Assembly (NCBI GenBank): GCA_007695115.1 | Contig: REEK01000119.1 | Location: 1-62,290 of the forward strand | Reading direction: 5' to 3' | DNA: 62,290 bases | Source: Sphaerobacteraceae bacterium | Lineage (GTDB): Bacteria; Chloroflexota; Chloroflexia; Thermomicrobiales; Thermomicrobiaceae | Shown: positions 7,418-16,103 of the stretch, one piece after another | How positions within the stretch are numbered: the first letter of the stretch is position 1 | How the letters are laid out: each line of letters opens with the position of its first letter | Notes under the pieces: model-generated | What the model was told of the DNA's origin: nothing | Databases searched by the model: none | Seen by the model: the letters and a program-made list of their open reading frames with translations, nothing else | Program-made: the position numbers and the translations under genes

Positions 7418-9208
7418 TTATTCGCTCTCTGGCATGAGTTCCAGTGATTTGCTTTCGATGACGTTTCCGGCGTTGGCCAGGAAGTCATCGATCGGCATTG
7501 CACCGAGGTTCTCGTTGGACCGCAGGCGGACCGCCACGGCGTCGGCCTCGGCTTCTTTGTCGCCGACCACGAGCATATACGGAATCTGCTGCATCTGACC
7601 GCGACGGATCTTGGCCTGCATCCGGTCGCTGCCGTCGTCTACTTCCACGCGGAGTCCGGCTGATCGCAGTCGATCCGCCACATTATTGGCGTACTCGGCA
7701 TGACGATCGGCAATCGGCACGATCAACGCCTGGATCGGCGCCAGCCAGACCGGGAAGGCTCCGGCAAAGTGCTCGATCAATCCACCGACGAATCGCTCCA
7801 TCGAGCCGAGAACCGTGCGGTGAATCATCGCCACACGATGCCGGCCACCGTCTTCTCCGATGTAGTTGGCATCGAAGCGTTCCGGCAGGTTGAAGTCGAC
7901 CTGAATTGTCGGCCCTGTCCACTCCCGGCCGAGTGAGTCGAGGAACTTGATGTCAACCTTCGGACCATAGAAGGCGCCTTCGCCCTCTTCGACCGTGTAG
8001 GCCAGGTTCTTCGATTCGAGCGCGTCGGAGAGAGCCTTCGTAGCCGCGTCCCAGTTCTCGTCGGAACCGATTGACTTCTCGGGTTTCGTTGCCAGGAAGA
8101 TCTCGAACTCGTAGCCGAAGACTTCGGCGAAGTACATCGCCAGATCGAGAACTCCGGCGATCTCACCCTGCAGCTGATCCGGACGACAGAAGATGTGCGC
8201 ATCGTCCTGCGTGAAGCCGCGAACCCGGAGCATGCCGTGGAGCGTGCCGCTGCGTTCGTATCGGTACACCGTGCCGAGCTCGGCGTAACGGATCGGCAAG
8301 TCACGGTAAGAGCGGACGTCCGAGTTGAAGATCATCACGTGGCCCGGGCAGTTCATCGGTTTCAGATAGAACGGCGATCCCTCGATGTCCATCGGCGCGT
8401 ACATGTTCTCCGAGTATGTCTCGAGGTGACCGGACTTCTGATAGATCGCCTGGCTGGCGATGTGTGGCGTATAGACGATGTCGTAGCCACGCTTGAGATG
8501 TTCGTCTGTCTCGAAGCGCTCTACCAGGTGACGAACCATGGCACCTTTTGGATGCCAGAGAATCAATCCGGCGCCGATCTCCTCGCTCACCGAGAACAGA
8601 TCGAGCTCACGGCCGAGTTTGCGATGGTCCCGACGCTGCGCCTCTTCCAGCCGCTGTAGGAACTCTTCCAGTTCCTGCTCGGATGGCCACGACGTGCCGT
8701 AGATTCGCTGAAGCATTGGGCGTTTCTCGTCACCACGCCAGTACGCCCCGGCCACGCTGAGCAGTCGAACGTGCCCGATCCGTGACGTATCCTCGACGTG
8801 AGGGCCGCGACAGAGATCGACAAATGTGTCGTGCGTATACCGGGAAATGACCTCGTCATCGGGAAGATCATCAATCAATTCGAGCTTGTACGGCTCGTCC
8901 TTGAAGAACTCGGCGGCGTCTTCTCGTGAGATCTCATCGCGCTGAAACTGGTGCTTCTCCGCGGCGATCTCTTTCATCCGCTGTTCGATGCCGTCCAGAT
9001 CTTCTGGTGTCAGCGTGCGGGGGAGATCGAAATCGTAGTAGAAGCCCGTATCGATTGCCGGGCCGATTGCCAGCTTGGCATCCGGGAACTTCTCCAGAAC
9101 TGCCTGTGCCATCACGTGCGCCGCAGAGTGGCGCATCCTGGCGAGATCCATTTCCTTCTGATTCTTCGCTTCGACTTGAAGGTCCATCTCGTCGGCAACG
9201 TCTGCCAT
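7418..9208 (-). CDS. thrS: Threonyl-tRNA synthetase (no TGS domain)
   Basis: A 596-residue class II aminoacyl-tRNA synthetase that charges tRNA-Thr. The N-terminus goes straight into the editing domain: RHSAAHVMAQ gives the HxxxH pair (His27, His31), and the second editing site lies in VDLCRGPHVEDTS. The catalytic core has the zinc cysteine in MNCPGHVMIF (about residue 287), motif 2 around YRYERSGTLHGMLRVRGFTQ, and motif 3 near the C-terminal part. An anticodon-binding domain ends the protein. The usual 60-70-residue N-terminal TGS domain is missing; the distance to the T-box leader and the start codon shows this is the native start, not a frameshift. Expression is controlled by the T-box leader at 9349-9605. 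Confidence 0.95.
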   Translation of the reverse strand: MADVADEMDLQVEAKNQKEMDLARMRHSAAHVMAQAVLEKFPDAKLAIGPAIDTGFYYDFDLPRTLTPEDLDGIEQRMKEIAAEKHQFQRDEISREDAAEFFKDEPYKLELIDDLPDDEVISRYTHDTFVDLCRGPHVEDTSRIGHVRLLSVAGAYWRGDEKRPMLQRIYGTSWPSEQELEEFLQRLEEAQRRDHRKLGRELDLFSVSEEIGAGLILWHPKGAMVRHLVERFETDEHLKRGYDIVYTPHIASQAIYQKSGHLETYSENMYAPMDIEGSPFYLKPMNCPGHVMIFNSDVRSYRDLPIRYAELGTVYRYERSGTLHGMLRVRGFTQDDAHIFCRPDQLQGEIAGVLDLAMYFAEVFGYEFEIFLATKPEKSIGSDENWDAATKALSDALESKNLAYTVEEGEGAFYGPKVDIKFLDSLGREWTGPTIQVDFNLPERFDANYIGEDGGRHRVAMIHRTVLGSMERFVGGLIEHFAGAFPVWLAPIQALIVPIADRHAEYANNVADRLRSAGLRVEVDDGSDRMQAKIRRGQMQQIPYMLVVGDKEAEADAVAVRLRSNENLGAMPIDDFLANAGNVIESKSLELMPESE

Positions 9209-9348
9209 GGTGATTTCCTTTCGGATTGCGATCGGCTAAAGATGATTCACTTTGCAGTGATTCAGTTTCCGGTTGTCTGGCTGGTCCTGCAGCCGCACAT
9301 CGCGGCACCTCGATTCATTTGCTGCGTCACGATTGCTGGAGATGGCAA

Positions 9349-9605
9349 CAAAAAACCCGCCATCCCAAATGGGACGGCGGGGTGCGCTTGCATTCCCGAC
9401 GTGGTTCCACCCACGTTCCGGCACCGATAGACGTATCCGATGCCGCTCGTTGGCCCTGCTAACGGTGGGCTACCGGACAGGCTTGAGTCGATGACGTTCT
9501 GCCTGTCAGCTTGCGGGTGGTATTCACCGCGGTCAGGTCCGACCAGAGCTTTCAGCCGATGGCTCCGGATCTCTTTCGGCTTAGGCGGCTACTCGTCCCG
9601 CTCGG
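9349..9605 (-). promoter_or_regulatory. T-box riboswitch leader of thrS (tRNA-Thr sensing)
   Basis: On the minus strand the region ahead of thrS contains the T-box core GGGTGGAACCACG (9400-9412), which matches the consensus that pairs with the uncharged tRNA acceptor end. It is followed by an intrinsic terminator: CCCGCCGTCCC/GGGATGGCGGG (9356-9381) with six T residues. Upstream lie Stem-I-like elements: GAGTAG near 9590, AGAGATCCGG near 9570, and GGTGAATACCACC at 9516-9528. In the last, an ACC codon (9519-9521) followed by A fits a threonine specifier. Uncharged tRNA-Thr would favour the antiterminator and raise thrS expression. The exact 5' end and the Stem I fold are inferred by eye. Confidence 0.85.
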
Positions 9606-9654
9606 CGCTGATATCGATTTGCGTAATCTCGCGCTGAATTCGGCTCAGCGGACG

Positions 9655-9679
9655 AAAAATGCCGGCGCTGTGCCGGCAT
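9655..9679 (-). terminator. Intrinsic terminator after tRNA-Val
   Basis: Reading leftward, ATGCCGGC / GCCGGCAT (9672-9679 with 9659-9666) forms an 8-bp perfect stem with a 5-base loop. It is followed by TTTTT and begins two bases past the tRNA CCA end. It separates the tRNA from the thrS leader. Confidence 0.85.
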
Positions 9680-9680
9680 G

Positions 9681-9757
<77 letters not shown>

Positions 9758-9770
9758 GCTCGCAGGCACG

Positions 9771-9800
9771 AGTATAGCATAGGATTTCTCGGCCCGGCAA
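9771..9800 (-). promoter_or_regulatory. Promoter of tRNA-Val
   Basis: Read leftward: -35 TTGCCG (9795-9800), an 18-base spacer, then -10 TATACT (9771-9776) preceded by TGC, an extended -10. Transcription would begin about 7-9 bases before the tRNA 5' end at 9757. Confidence 0.75.
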
Positions 9801-9815
9801 TAGCCGCGTCGCTGG

Positions 9816-10214
9816 TTAGTGGCCGAGTACCTTCACCGATTCTTTCCTTGGATGCCACGACAGGCTAGGGCGCCCAAACTGATTCAGGAGTTTGCGCGCT
9901 TCAGCCGAGAGTGGCTTCAGGCCTTCGTTGCGGATTTTCCATCGACCGTTGACCTGCTCGACGACGAGTTTGCTGTCCGTCCTGACATCGATCGACGCAT
10001 TTTGCGGTGACACCCCGGCGTTGTTCAGCACCTGGAGCGCCTTCTTCAGGCCCTCGATCATGGTTCGATATTCAGCCTGGTTATTGGTGACGTTATTGCC
10101 GAAGTCGAGTTCTTCGAGCGGTGCGTGCGTGCCGTTGATGGTCAACCGGAAACTGCCGTATCCCGGTCCCGGGTTCCCCTTTGATCCGCCGTCGAAAATC
10201 AGTGCCAGGTCCAC
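9816..10214 (-). CDS. RNase HI family protein with altered C-terminus
   Basis: A short (132-residue) RNase H1-type nuclease, expected to cut RNA in RNA:DNA hybrids. Three acidic active-site residues are clear: Asp in IFDGGSKGNPGPG, Glu in NNQAEYRTMIEG and Asp in VRTDSKLVVEQ. The fourth, normally in a C-terminal N..AD.LA motif, is absent; the protein ends WHPRKESVKVLGH, so a histidine may take its place. The GTG at 10214 is chosen because GGAG lies 5 bases upstream and it leaves the usual short lead before DGGSKGNPG. A GTG at 10235 lacks such a site. The gene lies between tRNA-Val and the EF-G2-type gene, both on the same strand. Confidence 0.85.
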   Translation of the reverse strand: MDLALIFDGGSKGNPGPGYGSFRLTINGTHAPLEELDFGNNVTNNQAEYRTMIEGLKKALQVLNNAGVSPQNASIDVRTDSKLVVEQVNGRWKIRNEGLKPLSAEARKLLNQFGRPSLSWHPRKESVKVLGH

Positions 10215-10304
10215 AGGTGCTCCACTCGTGTTCACAGAAATGTCGATTCCGAAGCGTCAGCGAATCGACGACTGATGGTACTTCTCTCTGCGATACTGTG
10301 CCAG

Positions 10305-10339
10305 CCAGAAATAGCGGGCGACCCGGAGGGCCGCCCGCT
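10305..10339 (-). terminator. Intrinsic terminator of the EF-G2-type gene
   Basis: On the minus strand AGCGGGCGGCC/GGTCGCCCGCT (10329-10339 with 10313-10323; one G-U pair) forms an 11-bp stem with a 5-base loop, then ATTTCTGG. It lies 33 bases past the stop of the upstream translation-factor gene and ahead of the RNase HI gene. Confidence 0.65.
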
Positions 10340-10371
10340 GCAAGGCAAATGATTGACCCGGCTGGTTGACG

Positions 10372-12453
10372 CTAAACGTGGGCAGCCTCTCGTACTTTGG
10401 CCGCCTCGATCACCGAATCGGTCATATGCGGCGGAACCGCTGCATAGTGAGAGAACTCGACCGAGAAGTATCCGCGCCCCTGTGAAATCGAACGCAGATC
10501 CGACGAGTAGCGCTGGATCTCAGCGGCTGGGGCGAAGGCTTCGATAGTGGTGAAACCGCTCGAACGGGGATCCATTCCCTGAACCTGGCCCCGCTTGCCG
10601 TTGAGATCGCTCATCACATCACCCATGTACGCTTCGGGAACGGTGATTCGCATTTTCATCACGGGCTCCATCAGTGTCGGATTCGCCTCAGCGACACCTT
10701 TCCGGAATGCTTGCTGGGCTGCGATCTTGAACGCCATCTCTGACGAATCGACCGAGTGGTAAGAACCATCGGTCAGCGTCGCCTTGACGTTCATGACCGG
10801 GTAGCCGGCCAGAATGCCGGAATCGAGTGCTTCGCGAAGACCCTTCTCCACTGCGGGAATGAAGTTCTTGGGAACGGCCCCGCCGACGATCGTTTCTTCG
10901 AATACGAATTCGGCCTCGTCACACGGTTCGATGTCGAGGTAGACATGACCGTATTGCCCGTGACCACCCGTCTGCTTCTTGTGCTTGTACTCGACACCCT
11001 TGACTGGGGTGGTGACCGTCTCCCGATAGGGGATCTTCGGCAGATCGATATCGACGTTTACTCCGAATTTTCGCGCCATGCGCTGAAGCGCGATCTGCAC
11101 ATGCGATTCGCCAAGCCCGGCGACGATCGTTTCATGCGTATCCGGATCGCGCCAGACTCGCAGTGTCGGGTCTTCTTCGATCAGACGCTGAATCGAGGTG
11201 CCCATCTTGTCGAGATCGCCCTTGGTGTGCGGGAAGACTGCGGCATGGTGAGCCGGATCCGGGAAGTCGATTTCTTCCAGCGTGTACAGGTGGCGGGGAT
11301 CACACAGCGAGTGGCCGGTAACCGCGGAATCGAGTTTGGTGACCGCCCCGATATCGCCTGCGTTGATCTCGCCAACGGCTATCTGCTCTTTGCCACGCAT
11401 AACGTGGAGTTGACCGATTCGCTCATCCTCGTTGGCTTGCACGTTGTGCAGGTGACTATCGGATTTCACGACTCCGGAGAACACCCGGAAGTAGGATATC
11501 TTGCCGACAAACGGGTCAGCCACTGTCTTGAAGACCAGCGCGACTGTTGGATCGTTGGGATCGGGATCAACCGACATCATCTCCCCCTTGGCGTCCATTG
11601 CTTCCTCGGGACTTGGGGGAGGGAAACAACTGACGATGGCATCCAGAATCATTCGGGTGCCCCGACAGCTCGTTGCGGCGCCGGCCATGACCGGCACCAG
11701 CGTGCCGTTGCTGAAGGCATGGCGCATTGCCGCTCGCAGTTCGGCTGTGGTGATCTCTTCATCTTCGAGATAGCGGAGCGTTAGCTCTTCGTCGGCTTCA
11801 CAGATTCGCTCGACCAGCTCAGTTCGGTACTGCTCGACCTGGTCCCGCATCTCATCGGGGATTTCGATCTCGGGGTATTGACCGTTCTGGTCTTCCGGAA
11901 ATCCATACGCCTTGTTCTCGAGCAGGTCGATGATTCCGCGAAACTCCTTTTCGGCGCCGATCGGCACATAGATAGGCACGATCATGTCGCCGAACATCTC
12001 CTGCGCCTGTTGGAGGGAATTGTCGAAATTCGCGTTCTCGCGGTCCATCTTGTTGATCAGCATAGCTCGGGGACGCCGGTGTTTGGCGGCGAAACGCCAC
12101 GCCTGCTCGGTACCGACCTCAACGCCAGCTGAGGCGTCCATCAGGATAAGTGCGGCGTCGCATACCCGCATAGCGCTGAGCATCTCGCCAACGAAATCTG
12201 CGTAGCCGGGGGCGTCGATGAAATTGATCTTGTGGTCGTCCCATTCCACCGGAATGACGCTGGTACTGATAGACATGTTGCGCTTGATTTCGTCGGGGTC
12301 CCAGTCGGAGATCGTGTTGCCGTCATCCACCCGGCCGAGTCGATTGATTGCACCGGACGCGAAGAGGCCGGCTTCGGAGAGTGAGGTTTTGCCGGCACCA
12401 CCATGCGAAAAGAGGCCGACATTTCTGATGCGGTCCACCGTGTAGGTCTTCAC
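10372..12453 (-). CDS. Elongation factor G-like GTPase (EF-G2 type)
   Basis: A 693-residue translational GTPase with the full EF-G domain order: a G domain, then domains II to V ending in a typical GRGYFSVEFSHYAAVP segment. The G1 loop is SHGGAGKTSLSEAGLF instead of the DHGKTT form. G3 is DAPGYADF, with Tyr where ordinary EF-G has the catalytic His of DTPGHVDF. G4 is NKMDRE. These features mark the EF-G2/EF-G-like subfamily rather than the main translocase, so its role is uncertain (ribosome recycling or stress translation are possibilities). The GTG at 12453 follows GGAGGG with a 6-base gap; an upstream extension to 12561 lacks support. It is not next to rpsL/rpsG/tuf, as a main fusA would be. 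Confidence 0.9.
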   Translation of the reverse strand: MKTYTVDRIRNVGLFSHGGAGKTSLSEAGLFASGAINRLGRVDDGNTISDWDPDEIKRNMSISTSVIPVEWDDHKINFIDAPGYADFVGEMLSAMRVCDAALILMDASAGVEVGTEQAWRFAAKHRRPRAMLINKMDRENANFDNSLQQAQEMFGDMIVPIYVPIGAEKEFRGIIDLLENKAYGFPEDQNGQYPEIEIPDEMRDQVEQYRTELVERICEADEELTLRYLEDEEITTAELRAAMRHAFSNGTLVPVMAGAATSCRGTRMILDAIVSCFPPPSPEEAMDAKGEMMSVDPDPNDPTVALVFKTVADPFVGKISYFRVFSGVVKSDSHLHNVQANEDERIGQLHVMRGKEQIAVGEINAGDIGAVTKLDSAVTGHSLCDPRHLYTLEEIDFPDPAHHAAVFPHTKGDLDKMGTSIQRLIEEDPTLRVWRDPDTHETIVAGLGESHVQIALQRMARKFGVNVDIDLPKIPYRETVTTPVKGVEYKHKKQTGGHGQYGHVYLDIEPCDEAEFVFEETIVGGAVPKNFIPAVEKGLREALDSGILAGYPVMNVKATLTDGSYHSVDSSEMAFKIAAQQAFRKGVAEANPTLMEPVMKMRITVPEAYMGDVMSDLNGKRGQVQGMDPRSSGFTTIEAFAPAAEIQRYSSDLRSISQGRGYFSVEFSHYAAVPPHMTDSVIEAAKVREAAHV

Positions 12454-12606
12454 AGCTGCCCTCCAGCCTCGCCCCGGGCTTCTCGGGTAGGCCAGGAGAC
12501 CGGATAGAGTCCGGCAAATGGCGGGTACCAGAACCCGCGGGCGTTGATATGAACAGGTCACCGCCGGTGGCGGTGTGTCGCAGCGATCCAGTTAGTGTGT
12601 CTGGAA

Positions 12607-12634
12607 ATTATAACCCGTTAACAATTTCGCGCAA
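12607..12634 (-). promoter_or_regulatory. Promoter of the EF-G2-type gene
   Basis: Read leftward: -35-like TTGCGC (12629-12634), a 16-base spacer and a perfect -10 TATAAT (12607-12612). This gives a leader of about 150 bases before the GTG at 12453. The leader contains GC-rich inverted segments, but no known riboswitch was recognised. Confidence 0.55.
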
Positions 12635-12688
12635 TAGGGGATGGGCTCTGGCTACGGACGCATCCTGACAGGGGTTCCAGGTCACGTG

Positions 12689-13456
12689 TCAGCGACTATG
12701 GAGCTCGTGAATCAACCGGAGACCAATCAGCGTGAGGTCGGGTTCCCAGGCGACGATTCGGGGACAGTGTTGTTCGAAGAGTTTGCCCAGACCGCCGGTG
12801 GCGATGATGACCGGGTCACCGTCGAGTTCAGTCACGATCCGCTCCAGCATTCCGTTCACGAGCTCGACGTATCCGAGGATCGTACCGGATTGAACGGATT
12901 TCACCGTGTTGCTGCCGATCGCCTGAGCGGGAACCGCCAGCTCGATCGCGCTCAGCCGGGCCGCGCGGCCAGTCAAGGCATCAAGTGCCAGTTGAACACC
13001 TGGCGCGATCGCCCCGCCAATATAGTTTCCTTCGGCCGATACGACATCGAACGTGGTGGCAGTGCCAAAATCGACCACGATTGCCGGTGCGCGATAGAGG
13101 TGTTGAACGGCGAGAGAATTGACGATCCGGTCAGCACCGACCTCGAACGGATTGTCGGTGTGAACACCGATCCCGATGTCGAGTTTGCTGGAGATGATGA
13201 TTGGCTCGACCCCGATGCGCTCACGGACCAGCTCAACAAGCTTCGGAGTCAGCCGGGGAACCACGCTGGAAATGACGGCGCTAGTAACCTGGGTCAGATC
13301 GATGTTGTCGGCGCTACTTAGCGGTTGGAGAATGGCCCACCACTCGTCCTGCATGCGGTCTGCATCGGTGGCGAGGCGCCAGACGCAGTTCAGTTCGCTC
13401 CCGATGAAAACACCGGCCACGATATTTGAGTTTCCCGCATCGATTGTTAGAATCAC
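12689..13456 (-). CDS. coaX: Type III pantothenate kinase
   Basis: A 255-residue ASKHA-fold kinase catalysing the first step of coenzyme A synthesis (pantothenate to 4'-phosphopantothenate). Motifs are the phosphate-1 loop at the N-terminus (MILTIDAGNSNIVAGVF), the pantothenate/Mg site DFGTATTFD, the segment YIGGAIAPGVQLALDAL, and a C-terminal ATP site IIATGGLGKLFEQ. The GTG start has GGGAG with a 7-base gap. It is divergent from the S41 protease gene, and the 162-base gap between them carries a palindromic AGTATACT that could serve promoters on either strand. Type III enzymes typically use many phosphate donors poorly and escape CoA feedback. Confidence 0.93.
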   Translation of the reverse strand: MILTIDAGNSNIVAGVFIGSELNCVWRLATDADRMQDEWWAILQPLSSADNIDLTQVTSAVISSVVPRLTPKLVELVRERIGVEPIIISSKLDIGIGVHTDNPFEVGADRIVNSLAVQHLYRAPAIVVDFGTATTFDVVSAEGNYIGGAIAPGVQLALDALTGRAARLSAIELAVPAQAIGSNTVKSVQSGTILGYVELVNGMLERIVTELDGDPVIIATGGLGKLFEQHCPRIVAWEPDLTLIGLRLIHELHSR

Positions 13457-13618
13457 CCAACTTCTCCCGCCACTTCTCCCAGGTCCGAGGAGAACAAATG
13501 CGCTCCTCGCCGCAGTATACTAGGGAGTGTCGGAGCGGAATTTCAAACATCGTGAGATCTGTCTCTCGAATTCTCGACATCTTGCTACTCACACATTCAT
13601 CAACCGGGTGGAGGCTAC

Positions 13619-14884
13619 ATGAACGCAACAGGACTCGCCCTCCGCGTCGTCGGGATCTTTATCCTGGTGGCAGTGGTCGGGCTGGGGAGCTTCGGTGCCG
13701 GTGTCGCCCTCGAGCGCTACGTCGTCAGTCCGGCATCTGGTACCGACGCCACTGCCGAACGTACGATTAGTTCTCTGGAGAGCGATGCGTCTGACGCACC
13801 TGAAGTGACCTTCGAGATGCTGGACGAGGTCGTGGAATTACTCGAGAACGAGTATTACTACGGTGACCTCGATCAGCGTGAACTTGTCTACAACGCGCTC
13901 GAAGGTATGGTCAATGGTCTTGATGATCGGTATACGGTCTTCATGCGACCAACAGAAACCCGGATGAGTCGCCAGCGACTCTCAGGGGAGTATGAGGGCA
14001 TCGGTGTCTGGGTCGATCAACCGGATGGCCAGTTGACGATTATCAGCCCGATGCGTGAATCGCCCGCTGAGGACGCAGGCCTGCAGCCTGGTGACGTGAT
14101 TACCGAGGTTGACGGGGTATCGGTCGATGGAATGACGATGGAAGATGCCGTTGGTCGGGTACGCGGGCCGGAAGGTACCTCGGTCAATCTGACGATCGAA
14201 CGGGATGATGAAGATCCGTTCCAGGTGACCGTTGAACGTGCCCGCATCGAACTACCGGCCGTTATGTTCGAGATGGTTGACGATATCGCGCTTCTTACCG
14301 TGACCGTGTTCGGAGATAACACCGTTGACGAGCTCGATCAGGCGATCGAGGACGCTCAGGAAGCCGGTGCAGAAGGCATCGTGCTCGATCTCCGGAGCAA
14401 TGGCGGCGGATGGGTAACCTCAGCTCGAGAAATGATCGGACGATTCGTCGACGAGGATGCAGGTCCGGCACTGTTCGAGCAACGCGATGTGGACTCGGAT
14501 GATCCGACGTCTATCCCGATGATGCCGGGCGATGTGAGTGAGTTCGATCTGCCGATGGTGGTGCTCGTCAACGAGAGTACGGCAAGTTCGGCGGAGATCG
14601 TGTCCGGCGCTCTGCAGGATTACGAGCGAGCCACGATTATCGGTACGGTGACGGCTGGCAAGGGATCGATCCAGCGAATTCACACACTGGATGATGGATC
14701 CTCGGTCCAGGTGACGATTGCGGAATGGCTGACCCCGGATCAGAATGCCATTCAGGGCAATGGCATTACGCCGGATATCGAAGTCGAGCTGGAAGACCTC
14801 GAAGATCAGGACGACTTCGACGAGGACGTTCAGCTCGAGCGGGCGATCGAGTATCTGCTCAACGGAGAGCTCGACGACGAGTAA
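13619..14884 (+). CDS. S41 family C-terminal processing peptidase (CtpA-like)
   Basis: A 421-residue serine protease that degrades or trims envelope proteins from their C-terminus. An uncleaved N-terminal helix (ALRVVGIFILVAVVGLGSFG) anchors it. A PDZ domain (about 120-205; GIGVWVDQPDGQLTIISPM, PAEDAGLQPGDVITEVDG) recognises substrate tails. The S41 core carries the nucleophile Ser in NESTASSAEIVSGAL and the general-base Lys in TAGKGSIQ. The C-terminal end is acidic. The ATG follows GGAGG with a 4-base gap, and a strong terminator follows. It converges on queG. Confidence 0.92.
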   Translation: MNATGLALRVVGIFILVAVVGLGSFGAGVALERYVVSPASGTDATAERTISSLESDASDAPEVTFEMLDEVVELLENEYYYGDLDQRELVYNALEGMVNGLDDRYTVFMRPTETRMSRQRLSGEYEGIGVWVDQPDGQLTIISPMRESPAEDAGLQPGDVITEVDGVSVDGMTMEDAVGRVRGPEGTSVNLTIERDDEDPFQVTVERARIELPAVMFEMVDDIALLTVTVFGDNTVDELDQAIEDAQEAGAEGIVLDLRSNGGGWVTSAREMIGRFVDEDAGPALFEQRDVDSDDPTSIPMMPGDVSEFDLPMVVLVNESTASSAEIVSGALQDYERATIIGTVTAGKGSIQRIHTLDDGSSVQVTIAEWLTPDQNAIQGNGITPDIEVELEDLEDQDDFDEDVQLERAIEYLLNGELDDE

Positions 14885-14912
14885 TCAGGATTAGCAACTG
14901 AACGCATCAGAG

Positions 14913-14940
14913 AACGGGCGGTCGAAAGGCCGTCCGTTTT
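14913..14940 (+). terminator. Intrinsic terminator after the S41 protease gene
   Basis: AACGGGCGG (14913-14921) pairs with CCGTCCGTT (14930-14938; one G-U), with an 8-base loop and a TTTT tail. It lies 29 bases past the stop codon. Confidence 0.8.
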
Positions 14941-14945
14941 CGTGT

Positions 14946-16103
14946 TCAGTCTTCTGTTCGAAGTATGGTGTGGATCTCCTCGAGGACGACTGGGTTGCGC
15001 TCGTGGCGTTTCAGTTCGCGCAGCGCCGGTCTGACGCCGTCGAGGTCGATCTGCGCCATCGCCCACGCAGCGTGCTCCCGGGCGATCGGCAGATCGTGAG
15101 TTCTGGCCGTGTTTTCCAGAAGTTCGATATCGTCGCCGCACCCGATGTTCCCCAGAGCCACCAGTGCGTTGCGAACCATTCCGGACCACTTGGCACGCAT
15201 GACCGCTGTGCCACTGAATTCTTCGCGAAACTCGGCTTCGCTCATGGAGATCAGCCAGTGGAGAGGCGGGAACGCGTGATCAATCGATTTGGGAACGAAC
15301 GATGGCTCGTCAACGGGTTTTGCCGCGGCGGTATACGGGCAGATGTCCTGACACATGTCACACCCGAACACCCAGTCCAGCATTTTGTGTCGAAGCTCCC
15401 GGGGAATCGACTCCCGCGATTCGATCGTCTGGAACGAGATACACAACGGAGTATGGAGGGTGTAGTCGTCCACCAGCGCGCCCGTAGGGCAAATATCGAG
15501 GCAGCGTGTGCAGCGTCCGCATTTCGGGCGCATGGGTGGATCGTGCTGAATGTCGATATCGACGACAACCTCGCCCAGCATCAGCCATGATCCCCGGCGC
15601 GGGCTGATGATCATGGTGTTTTTGCCATACCATCCCAGCCCGGAGCGGGCAGCAATCGCCCGATCGACGACGCGGGCTGTGTCGACCAGGAGCCGGGCTT
15701 CGATCGACGCCCCGATTTCGGCCTCGAGCAACTGGTGGAAGTGCTTCATGCGTTGTTTCAGGGTCTTGTGGTAATCGCGGCCCCAGGCATAGCGAGAGAT
15801 CCGACCCCGGGGAACACCATCGTCTGGATGCTGAATGTCTGGCATCCAGTAGGGGATGCCGACGCTGATGATGCTGCGCGCGTGCTCATGAAGGTTTCGC
15901 GGATCAGCAGAGAAACGAGCCCGCTCCTCGGTGAACCAGTGGAAACCGTCGAGGTGGCCATGGCGAATCCGATCGACGAGCAGATCTTCCAATTCCGATC
16001 CGAACGAGCCAGCGGGACCGACCGCAGACAGGCTCAGACCGGCTTCAAGGGCGATTTCGCCAACGCGCTGGCGCTCAATCTGAACTCGCTGCACGGATCT
16101 CAT
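14946..16103 (-). CDS. queG: Epoxyqueuosine reductase
   Basis: A 385-residue cobalamin- and iron-sulfur-dependent enzyme that reduces epoxyqueuosine to queuosine at wobble position 34 of tRNAs with a GUN anticodon. Two [4Fe-4S] motifs are visible: CGRCTRCLDICPTGAL, and the split second set with CISFQTIE and CDMCQDICPYT. The N-terminal part with ISVGIPYW and RDYHKTLKQRMK is the DUF1730/cobalamin-binding region. The C-terminus carries HEAT-like repeats (ALVALGNIGCGDD, HAAWAMAQIDLDG). The start overlaps the end of the upstream kinase gene by 29 bases, so it closes the leftward operon. Other queuosine genes are not in the window. Confidence 0.93.
   Translation of the reverse strand: MRSVQRVQIERQRVGEIALEAGLSLSAVGPAGSFGSELEDLLVDRIRHGHLDGFHWFTEERARFSADPRNLHEHARSIISVGIPYWMPDIQHPDDGVPRGRISRYAWGRDYHKTLKQRMKHFHQLLEAEIGASIEARLLVDTARVVDRAIAARSGLGWYGKNTMIISPRRGSWLMLGEVVVDIDIQHDPPMRPKCGRCTRCLDICPTGALVDDYTLHTPLCISFQTIESRESIPRELRHKMLDWVFGCDMCQDICPYTAAAKPVDEPSFVPKSIDHAFPPLHWLISMSEAEFREEFSGTAVMRAKWSGMVRNALVALGNIGCGDDIELLENTARTHDLPIAREHAAWAMAQIDLDGVRPALRELKRHERNPVVLEEIHTILRTED

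Noticed and set aside
13514-13521. AGTATACT as a twin promoter for coaX and the S41 protease
   Set aside because: The palindrome gives a -10 on both strands, but no acceptable -35 lies at 16-18 bases on either side.
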